Below the pieces are notes generated by a model. The model ran no database searches and was not told the DNA's origin. It saw only the letters and a program-made list of their open reading frames with translations. Both the position numbers and the translations under genes were made by a program. A stretch of 25,504 nucleotides of DNA from Prevotella sp. CAG:891 (GTDB lineage Bacteria; Bacteroidota; Bacteroidia; Bacteroidales; Bacteroidaceae), in the NCBI GenBank assembly GCA_000437675.1, contig FR901701.1, positions 1 through 25,504 on the forward strand. Reading direction: 5' to 3'. Shown piece after piece: positions 14,913-22,571 of this stretch. Numbering within the stretch: the first letter of the stretch is position 1; each line of letters starts with the position of its first letter.

Positions 14913-17095
14913 TGCATCGTATGAAACGTAATATATTTAATGTAGGTCGTTTGAGTGTCTTGCTTGCTGCGCTCTTTACTTTGGGTGCACCTTTGGCTTT
15001 GACCAGCTGTAAGGAAGACATCAGTGAAGATGCCTTTGCAGTAGCTACCAAACAGACCATTACCGATTATGTGAGCGAGCACGATTCTCTCTCCATGATC
15101 AAAGCTCTCTTCGATGAAGTGAAGTTGGGCAACCTGGAGAATGCTTCAGTACTTACCAGCGTGCTTTCAGCCCGTGGTAACTATACCGTGTTTGCTCCTA
15201 CCAATGCTGCAGTACAGGCTTATGTCGACTCTGTAGTAGGACATAAAGGAGCCACGATTGCTGAACTCGACATGGATCAGAAAAAGCGTATTGCTCTGAA
15301 CTGTGTGATTGACCACGTCAATTCAGCAGCTTACGAAACGGCAGACTTCTCTGCTTACGTCAGCACGAATATTCTCCCCGTTTCGAACCTTAATAATCGC
15401 CGCTTGCCGATTTCGCAGGTAGACGATGATTACTACGTCAACAACAATGCACTGATTATTCCTAATCAGTCGAACATTGAGTTGTCGAATGGTATGCTAC
15501 ACGTGGTTGACCACGTTATCTCACCTTCTGTCAAGACTGTTGCTCAGTTGGTGAAGGATGCCGACAACATGCGCATCATGGGTAAGTTGCTCGAAATTAC
15601 CGGTTGGGCTGATTCTCTGTCGCTCAAGACGAAGGAAGAAGAAGCTTACGAAACCTCGCATGTGGGTTACGCCGGTAACAAAAAGTCTTTCCCCCGTGTA
15701 GGTACTTTCGATTATCAGATTACCCGTAAGGTGGCTTACACTGCCTTTGTTGAAACTGACCAGGTGCTTCACGATGACTGGGGCGTTCCCATGCCGCAGT
15801 ATGATGAAGCTACAGGCGAAATTGCCAACTGGGACGAAATCATGAAGGTAATTGAAGAAAAGTGTACCACTCACCTCGGTGTGCGTACAGCTGCCGGTGA
15901 TTACACAAACACTGCCAATGCAGTAAACCAGTTTGTAGGTTATCACTTGCTCGATGGTGGTTTGTCAGCCGACGAATTCGTACAGCACTTTAACGAGTAT
16001 GGTTACGACTTTGTCGATGCCAAGAATCCCAGTACGAAGTACACTGTTATTGTTTACGACTACTACCAGATGAAGTCGAAACCCTCAGGCTTGCTCAAGA
16101 TTACCCAGCTGCCTAAGGAAAAGGATTTCTACATCAACCGTATCAGTAACCTTAACAATGGTTTCCCCTACCAGCAGGGTCGTGGCGACTATCAGGAAAA
16201 AGCCGGTCAGCCTGTTAAAGCTGAATACGTGAACAAGCCCGGTCAGAATGGTTGTAACATCAAGATTAGTGTGACTAACGGTGCAAACGAAAACAATGCT
16301 TTGAATGGTTACTACTATCCCATTGATCACGTTCTTATCAACAACCAGGCTACGCGTCAAGCACTTGCATCTGAACGTATCCGTGTAGACGTTATCACCT
16401 TGATGCCCGAAATTCTTTCGAACGAACTTCGTGGTCGTGGTGCCGCTTACTTCACCAACGACTTCTTCTCAAATATCATGAACACCAGCGTAGGTACCGA
16501 AATCTACTACCTCCGTCAGGGTTATGCCGGTGTAGGTGGTGCTTGGCGTGACTACAACGGTGACCAGTTGCTCGTTTGCGGCCGTTTCGATTTCGTGATG
16601 AAGTTGCCTCCTGTTCCTGCAAGTGATACTTACGAAATTCGTTTGGGTACTTCGAACAATGAATTGCGTACGATGGTGCAGGTTTACTTTGGTGATTCAC
16701 CTTACAATGTACAGCCTGTGGGTCTGCCTATCGACCAACGTGAGGCCGTTAGCAACATTCCCGGTAATCCTTGGAAACAAGACACCGGTGATGAAGAAAC
16801 CGACCGCGAAAACGACCGTAACCTCCGTAACCAGGGTTACATGAAGGGCCCGAACGCCATGATGCCCTCTGGAACGAAAGCCGGTGACGATGGTACGTAT
16901 GCAACTTGTCGTACGACTGAAGGTGCCCCTGCACTCCGTCGTATTCTGACCACTACGCGAATGGAGTCAGACAAGACCTACTACCTGCGCTTCAAGAGTG
17001 CCATCGATCTTACTACCGCTCAGTTTGTTCTTGACTACATCGAACTCGTTCCGACTTCTGTAGTTAACGGCACAGAGCCTGAGGATATTTGGTAA
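14912..17095 (+). CDS. Fasciclin (FAS1) lipoprotein with C-terminal beta-rich domain
   Basis: Protein of 727 aa from the ATG that overlaps the susD stop (TAATG); an ATG at 14921 (MKRNIFN) is an equally good start and resembles the next gene's start. The lipoprotein signal ends at Cys33 (LTSC), followed by KEDISED. FAS1 domain 1 (about 45-213) is well kept: NYTVFAPTNAAVQAYVDS, IALNCVIDHV and SNGMLHVVDHVISP. A more divergent FAS1 domain 2 spans about 213-475 (AYTAFVETDQVLHDDW to YYYPIDHVLI). The C-terminal part (about 475-727) is beta-rich, with TYEIRLGTS, MVQVYFGD and FVLDYIELVP, which recalls galactose-binding-like folds; that is inference. It is probably surface-exposed and works with the SusCD pairs. 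Confidence 0.85.
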   Translation: MHRMKRNIFNVGRLSVLLAALFTLGAPLALTSCKEDISEDAFAVATKQTITDYVSEHDSLSMIKALFDEVKLGNLENASVLTSVLSARGNYTVFAPTNAAVQAYVDSVVGHKGATIAELDMDQKKRIALNCVIDHVNSAAYETADFSAYVSTNILPVSNLNNRRLPISQVDDDYYVNNNALIIPNQSNIELSNGMLHVVDHVISPSVKTVAQLVKDADNMRIMGKLLEITGWADSLSLKTKEEEAYETSHVGYAGNKKSFPRVGTFDYQITRKVAYTAFVETDQVLHDDWGVPMPQYDEATGEIANWDEIMKVIEEKCTTHLGVRTAAGDYTNTANAVNQFVGYHLLDGGLSADEFVQHFNEYGYDFVDAKNPSTKYTVIVYDYYQMKSKPSGLLKITQLPKEKDFYINRISNLNNGFPYQQGRGDYQEKAGQPVKAEYVNKPGQNGCNIKISVTNGANENNALNGYYYPIDHVLINNQATRQALASERIRVDVITLMPEILSNELRGRGAAYFTNDFFSNIMNTSVGTEIYYLRQGYAGVGGAWRDYNGDQLLVCGRFDFVMKLPPVPASDTYEIRLGTSNNELRTMVQVYFGDSPYNVQPVGLPIDQREAVSNIPGNPWKQDTGDEETDRENDRNLRNQGYMKGPNAMMPSGTKAGDDGTYATCRTTEGAPALRRILTTTRMESDKTYYLRFKSAIDLTTAQFVLDYIELVPTSVVNGTEPEDIW

Positions 17096-17121
17096 GTTGC
17101 AATTAGAAATATAAATTGATC

Positions 17122-18942
17122 ATGAAACGAAATAGAATTTATCAGGCAATGGGAGGCTTCCTTGGCGCTGCGATGCTTTTGGGAATGCCTTCATGTACCG
17201 ATGATCATTACGATATAAAGACTGATGGACTTCCTTGCGCTACCAACACGATTTGGCAGAATATCGAAGCTCGTCAGGACCTCGATTCGCTGGCAATGAT
17301 TCTGAAGCGTGTCAGAGTATATACCCGTGAGGATGATCCCAACAAGCAAAAGATGACCTACAGCGAGTACCTTTCGAAACCGCAAACGGTTACGTTCTGG
17401 GCACCTGTAAATGGTTCGTACAACGCTAAACATTATCTTGACCAGCTCGATGCTATCGATGAGTTGAGAAAAACTTCGCCCGAAGAGGCAAACAAGCAGG
17501 AGTACATCCTCGGACAGCAGTTTGCACAAAACCACTTGGCTCGTTTCAACTATGAATCGAACAAGGCTGAACAGGAAATTCGCTTGCTCAACGGTAAAAT
17601 CTGTGTTTACAGTCCCCTTGATTCTCTCTTCAATGGTGTGAAGATGACGGAGGGTTATTTCCCTTCAACCAATGGTGTTCTCCACTTGTTGAAAGGTCAG
17701 TCGCCTTTTGCCTACAACATCTTCGACTATATGGCAGCTAATGCCAACATCTTCGAGAATGTATATGGCACTTTGAGCGATCCTGCTATCGACAAGAAAG
17801 AGTTCGATGAAAACTTGAGTATTCCCGGCGGTCTGAACGAAGACGGCGAAATGGTTTATGTAGACTCAATTTACAGAACCACCAATGAATTGCTCAATGA
17901 ATCGGGTGCTCAAATTAAGAACGAAGACAGTTTGTATGTAGCCGTTATTCCTACGGATGCGGCTTGGCAGCAGGCAGTTGAGAAGGTTGGTAAGCTCTTT
18001 AAGTATGACAAGTCGTATAAGTACGAATATAAGAACGGTAACTTTACGCAAACTTATCCGCTCGATGCCGACTCATTGTCAGACTACAACCTGAAGAAGC
18101 GTTTGATTACGAGTATGTATTTCACTCCTTCAATTTTCCCCGGTGATTTCTCACGCGATGACATCGACGGAATCTTGAATCATGTTTACAATGCCGACTC
18201 GTTGATTTCAACGAACTTTGTGACCTATTACAATCCGACTCCCGGTAAGAAGAATCCTCTCTTCAACTGCGAACCGGTGAAGGCTTCAAACGGTATCATC
18301 TTCCCCTTGACATCGTATGACCTTGATCCCAGTTATTCGTTCGTGGGTACAAGCCGCATTGATATGTACAGTTCATATAATGTGGGTTACGTGAAGAATT
18401 CGGAGAATGGTCTTGGAACGTCTATCGAACTTACGGATGGTACATGGAATGACACACTCGTTGATGTATCAATCCTTGGTGATCAGAAGCAATATCGTTA
18501 CTTCCACACCAATAAGGAAATGACGATTGAAATTCCTCTCCGCAATCTCTATAGCACCAGCTATCGAATTAAAGCCATCATTGTCCCCAACCGTGCTCAT
18601 CCCGATAACGTTTGGCTCGACAAGGATTACAAAGAGGTTCTGCAGGATACGAAGTTCCGTGCAGAGTTGTGGTCGCAAGGTAAGCGTATCGAAACTACCG
18701 GTACGAGCGACAAGCAACTTATCCACGTATCAGACGATTCAGCTAAGGTGTACACCATCTTCGAATCAGCTGAAATTCCTCAGTGCTTCGTAGGACTTCC
18801 CAATTCAATAACCGATTGCTATCCTATCCTGAAGATTATTTGCCACGCTGGTAAGCAAAAGCAACCTGCAGGCGTCAGTGGTCGTAAGGGTATCGGTATT
18901 GCCAAAATTATTGTAGAACCCGTTCGTCCTAAAGACGAATAG
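17122..18942 (+). CDS. Fasciclin-like surface lipoprotein with C-terminal beta-rich domain
   Basis: Protein of 606 aa from the ATG at 17122, 26 nt after the previous stop; a TTG at 17116 is in frame but unlikely. The lipoprotein signal ends at Cys25 (GMPSC), followed by TDDHYD. Two divergent FAS1-like units follow: about 40-195 (VTFWAPVNGSYNAKHYLDQ, then STNGVLHLLKG) and about 196-400 (LYVAVIPTDAAWQQAVEKV, then SNGIIFPL). The remaining 200 residues are beta-rich and end GIGIAKIIVEPV, in the manner of a carbohydrate-binding-like sandwich. The layout is the same as in the preceding gene, so the two may be old paralogues. Its FAS1 match is weaker than that of its neighbours. No enzyme motif is seen. 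Confidence 0.75.
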   Translation: MKRNRIYQAMGGFLGAAMLLGMPSCTDDHYDIKTDGLPCATNTIWQNIEARQDLDSLAMILKRVRVYTREDDPNKQKMTYSEYLSKPQTVTFWAPVNGSYNAKHYLDQLDAIDELRKTSPEEANKQEYILGQQFAQNHLARFNYESNKAEQEIRLLNGKICVYSPLDSLFNGVKMTEGYFPSTNGVLHLLKGQSPFAYNIFDYMAANANIFENVYGTLSDPAIDKKEFDENLSIPGGLNEDGEMVYVDSIYRTTNELLNESGAQIKNEDSLYVAVIPTDAAWQQAVEKVGKLFKYDKSYKYEYKNGNFTQTYPLDADSLSDYNLKKRLITSMYFTPSIFPGDFSRDDIDGILNHVYNADSLISTNFVTYYNPTPGKKNPLFNCEPVKASNGIIFPLTSYDLDPSYSFVGTSRIDMYSSYNVGYVKNSENGLGTSIELTDGTWNDTLVDVSILGDQKQYRYFHTNKEMTIEIPLRNLYSTSYRIKAIIVPNRAHPDNVWLDKDYKEVLQDTKFRAELWSQGKRIETTGTSDKQLIHVSDDSAKVYTIFESAEIPQCFVGLPNSITDCYPILKIICHAGKQKQPAGVSGRKGIGIAKIIVEPVRPKDE

Positions 18943-18943
18943 C

Positions 18944-19008
18944 ATCAAGTTTTAAGCATGAGCAGCGAGCGGTTGCCAGCCGCAATGCGCTCACTGTTCC
19001 TGCTTGAT
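18944..19008 (+). promoter_or_regulatory. Long stem-loop before the second susC
   Basis: The core stem is AGCAG-c-GAGCG-g-TTGC (18961-18976) with GCAA-tg-CGCTC-a-CTGTT (18982-18998), around the loop CAGCC. An outer pair ATCAAG (18944-18949)/CTTGAT (19003-19008) encloses it. It fills the gap between the FAS1 gene and susC and ends 28 nt before the ATG. There is no T-run. It may cut the transcript in two or attenuate it. Confidence 0.5.
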
Positions 19009-19036
19009 TCTTCCATCAATCTTAATACTAAAGGTA

Positions 19037-22000
19037 ATGAATAACAATAAGAATATACACTTGATGCAGGGCGCCCTTCGAGCAGGTGTTTGTCTCTTTA
19101 TGCTTTCAGGTGCCTGCGTTCTTTCGGCTCAGACTCCTGAAGATGTCGATACAGTGGCAAATTATACCGAGACGCAACCTGCAGCAAAGAAAAAAGCCGC
19201 AGCTCCCCAGTACAAAATGAAGGAGGTGACCGGCTATGTATTCGATGGAGCCACCAAAAAGCCTATGGGTGGTGTTTCCATTCAAGCTCTGAACAACCGC
19301 TTCTATACGGCTTTGAGCGAGGACGATGGTAAATACACCATCAAAGTTCCTGAATTCGTTGACGTTCTTTACATCAATGTTCAGGGTTATAACCCCGCAC
19401 AGGTAGCTGTGAAAGATGGTAAGCCCGCCGATGTTTACATGACTTCGGGCATGAAGAGCGACTTCTACCATGACGGTACGAAGCTCAACAACAACCAGGC
19501 GATGATTGTTGACGAGCCCAACGCACTGACCATCGAACAGGAAATCGAAAAAGGTTTGGGTGGCGCAATTCGCACCGTGAACCGTGGCGGTATGCCTGCA
19601 CAGGGTGCCGTGATGTTCATGAACGGTTTGAACTCACTCAATACCAATGCTCAGCCCCTCGTTGTCGTTGACGGTGTGATGATGGATATGCAGTACGACC
19701 GTAATGCACGCCATCAGGGTTTCATCAACAACGTGTTCAACATCATCGATCCCGATGACATTGAAAGCGTTGAAGCTGTGAAGAACGGTACGGCTCTTTA
19801 TGGCGCCAAGGGTGCCAATGGTGTGCTCCTTATCAAAACCCGCCGCGGTAAGAGCATGGCAACCCGTATCAACTTCCGCGCTTACGCCGGTTTTGAAACG
19901 ACTCCCGAATTGACGAAGATGATGAATGCGGAACAGTATCGCAGCTACTTCACCGAAGTGTTGGGTACGCTCCCCGATAACGATGCCCTTTCAAGCTCTA
20001 CGACAATTCCCTTCCTCAACGAAGATCCTAATTACTTCTACTATAAGCTCTACCACAACGATACCGACTGGCAGAAGGATCTCTACCACGACGTGTTTAC
20101 CCAGAACTATAAAATCAGTGTAGACGGTGGTGACGATGTGGCTATGTATCACCTTTCTTTGGGTTATGCTCAGAGCGACGCTACGGCTAAGAATAATGAC
20201 TTTAACCGCTTGAACATCCGCTTCAACACCGACGTGAACATGTTCAAGAACTTTACCACCGGTATTGACTTTGCTTACGCACGTAACGCTTACAACCTCC
20301 GCGATAATGGTTGGGCAGAGGATTATACTTCAAAGAATATTTCTTCACCCAATGTACTCGGTTTGTTGCAGACGCCGTTTATCAGTCCGTATGCTTACTT
20401 TGTGAAGTATAATCCCGGTTCTGGCTTGGGTCTGTACCCCACTGACAAGGTATTTGCCGGTAAGGATTTCAATGATGTGAACAATCCCTTCCTTTTTGCC
20501 CGTTCTTATGGCTATGATGCTTTGGTAAACCCCTATTGGGTGCTTTCAAACGGTCAGGGCGATAACAAGAACTATCAGGAACAGACGCAGTTCAACATCA
20601 ACATCGCTCCTAAATACCAAATCAACAAGTATTTGAGCGTACAGGATCGCTTCAGCTACATCCTGAACCGTAGCAACGAACGTTACTACTTGCCTAAGAG
20701 CGGTACGCCTCCCAAAGAAGTTGAAGGACTCGGTGAGGTAACCAGTGTAGTTGGTACGCAGTTCGCTAAGGAAACAACAATCTTCAACGACTTCAGTGTT
20801 GATTGGCACAGAGCATTTGGTGCACACGATGTTCACTTGCTCGGTGGTTTCCGCTTGTCAACCTACTCATTCGGTTCGAGCTACATTGCCGGTTACAACA
20901 ACGACAACGATAAGATGCCTAACATGTCGTACTCACTCCAGTATAAAGAGTACGGTGGCAACAACGACACGTGGACGAACTTAGCCTACTACTTGATGGC
21001 CGACTACAACTACAAGAACAAGTACTTCTTGTCAGCCGGTGCCACCATGGAGGCTTCTTCACGTTTCGGTAAAGACGCTGATGATGGTTTGAAACTCTGC
21101 GGTGTTACTTGGGGTCTCTTCCCCAGCGTTCAGGCTGCTTGGGTTATCTCGTCAGAAAACTGGTTCAATGTAAAGGGTATCGATTACTTGAAGTTGACTG
21201 CCGGTTACGAAATGAGCGGTAACGACAATATCGACTACTACGCAACCCGTACTTACTTCGAGAATACCAAGTTCATGGATAAGGCCACAGCTTTGGTGCT
21301 TTCGAACATTCAGAACCCCAAACTTCAGTGGGAAACGACCAACCGCTTCAACGTAGGTTTGCAGGCAAGCTTGCTCAACAACCGCTTGAACGTAGGCGTT
21401 GAATACTTCAACAGCAAAACTTCAGACCTCCTCACCCGTAAGGCTGTGAGCGATATTACCGGTTTGAACTTTATGTGGACCAACGATGGTGAGTTGAAGA
21501 ACCAGGGTGTTGACTTCAATGTAAACGCCATGCTCGTTCAGCACAAGGATTGGCGCTGGCAAGCTGGTTTCACCATTGGTCACTACAAGAACGAAATCAC
21601 CGCTCTTCCTGAATCAGAGCTGAATGTCATCAAGACTTACGCACTCGATGAAAACGGTAAGCGTATTGAAGGATCGCTCAAGACCCTTCACGGTTACACA
21701 TCATCTATCTACGGTCAGAACAATATCCTCACAACTGTGGGACAGTCGGCAGGTGTGTTCTATGGTTACAAGACCGCCGGTGTGTTTGCTACCGATGCAG
21801 AAGCACGTAAGGCCGGTAAGCATGGTGAAGGTTATCTGCGTTACCCGACCGGTATCTCAGAGCAGCCCTACCGCAACTTCCAGGCTGGTGACGTTCACTT
21901 TGTAGACCAGAACGGTGACGGTTGGATCAACGAAGCTGATATGGTAGTGATTGGTGATCCTAACCCCGATATCTATGGTAACTTCTACACCTCTTTGAGT

Positions 22001-22462
22001 TGGAAGGGTTTGACCCTCGATATGAACTTTAAGTATTCTTTGGGCAATGATGTTTACAACTATCAGCGCTCACAATTAGAATCGGCCAATTCAAACTGGA
22101 ACCAGACGACTGCTGTTTGCAACCGCTGGCGCTATGAAGGACAGGTTACGGATGTGCCTCGTGCCGTTGACCCCCGAAGCGATTTTTGGGTGAACAACGA
22201 ACGTTTCTCTGACCGTTGGATTGAGGATGGTTCATACCTCAAGCTCAAGAAGGTACGTCTTACCTACAAGGTGCCCCTCAACCTCAGCTGGCTCCTGGGC
22301 CTCTCGGTATGGGGTGAATGCAACAATGTGTTCACTGTTAGCAAGTACACTGGTAACGATCCTGAATTCTCTGCTGGCAACGGCGTGCTTTATCAGGGAA
22401 TCGATGCTGGTTATCTGCCGCAGAGCCGTAACTTCAACCTCGGTGTAACCATCAACCTCTAA
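19037..22462 (+). CDS. SusC/RagA-family TonB-dependent outer-membrane transporter (second pair)
   Basis: Protein of 1141 aa from the ATG at 19037; the in-frame TTG at 19004 lies in the upstream stem-loop and is not credible. The signal peptide ends ACVLSAQ, followed by a linker with AAKKKAAAP, a carboxypeptidase regulatory-like domain (VTGYVFDGATKKPMGGVSIQ), a plug with PLVVVDGVMMDM and GTALYGAKGANGVLLIKTRR, and a barrel ending FNLGVTINL. The usual LRG motif of the plug is altered to VMFMNGLNSLNTN. An EF-hand-like loop DQNGDGWINEAD lies at 957-968. It is diverged from the first SusC, so this is unlikely to be a recent duplication; a different ligand is likely. The SusD partner follows after 109 nt. 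Confidence 0.95.
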   Translation: MNNNKNIHLMQGALRAGVCLFMLSGACVLSAQTPEDVDTVANYTETQPAAKKKAAAPQYKMKEVTGYVFDGATKKPMGGVSIQALNNRFYTALSEDDGKYTIKVPEFVDVLYINVQGYNPAQVAVKDGKPADVYMTSGMKSDFYHDGTKLNNNQAMIVDEPNALTIEQEIEKGLGGAIRTVNRGGMPAQGAVMFMNGLNSLNTNAQPLVVVDGVMMDMQYDRNARHQGFINNVFNIIDPDDIESVEAVKNGTALYGAKGANGVLLIKTRRGKSMATRINFRAYAGFETTPELTKMMNAEQYRSYFTEVLGTLPDNDALSSSTTIPFLNEDPNYFYYKLYHNDTDWQKDLYHDVFTQNYKISVDGGDDVAMYHLSLGYAQSDATAKNNDFNRLNIRFNTDVNMFKNFTTGIDFAYARNAYNLRDNGWAEDYTSKNISSPNVLGLLQTPFISPYAYFVKYNPGSGLGLYPTDKVFAGKDFNDVNNPFLFARSYGYDALVNPYWVLSNGQGDNKNYQEQTQFNINIAPKYQINKYLSVQDRFSYILNRSNERYYLPKSGTPPKEVEGLGEVTSVVGTQFAKETTIFNDFSVDWHRAFGAHDVHLLGGFRLSTYSFGSSYIAGYNNDNDKMPNMSYSLQYKEYGGNNDTWTNLAYYLMADYNYKNKYFLSAGATMEASSRFGKDADDGLKLCGVTWGLFPSVQAAWVISSENWFNVKGIDYLKLTAGYEMSGNDNIDYYATRTYFENTKFMDKATALVLSNIQNPKLQWETTNRFNVGLQASLLNNRLNVGVEYFNSKTSDLLTRKAVSDITGLNFMWTNDGELKNQGVDFNVNAMLVQHKDWRWQAGFTIGHYKNEITALPESELNVIKTYALDENGKRIEGSLKTLHGYTSSIYGQNNILTTVGQSAGVFYGYKTAGVFATDAEARKAGKHGEGYLRYPTGISEQPYRNFQAGDVHFVDQNGDGWINEADMVVIGDPNPDIYGNFYTSLSWKGLTLDMNFKYSLGNDVYNYQRSQLESANSNWNQTTAVCNRWRYEGQVTDVPRAVDPRSDFWVNNERFSDRWIEDGSYLKLKKVRLTYKVPLNLSWLLGLSVWGECNNVFTVSKYTGNDPEFSAGNGVLYQGIDAGYLPQSRNFNLGVTINL

Positions 22463-22470
22463 TCTTATTG

Positions 22471-22556
22471 GAGAAGGGAGTGGGGAGCTGTGTGCCGAAT
22501 GAGCACAGTGCAACTTACTCATTGGGCACACGCCTCAGCTCCCACCTCTCACCTCT
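22471..22556 (+). promoter_or_regulatory. Long imperfect stem-loop in the second susC-susD gap
   Basis: Paired arms are GTGGGG-AGCTG-TGTGCC-g-AATGAG (22480-22503) and CTCATT-g-GGCACA-cgcct-CAGCT-CCCAC (22518-22545), about 22 pairs with one mismatch, a 5-nt bulge and a 14-nt loop. Weaker purine/pyrimidine pairing extends it to 22471-22556. No T-run follows; susD starts 16 nt later. It may stabilise the susC message, attenuate read-through, or be a degenerate palindromic repeat. Confidence 0.6.
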
Positions 22557-22571
22557 AACATACATACAGCA

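Noticed and set aside
19004..19036. TTG start at 19004 for the second susC
   Set aside because: It would place coding sequence within a stem-loop and add residues ahead of a normal signal peptide; the ATG at 19037 fits better.
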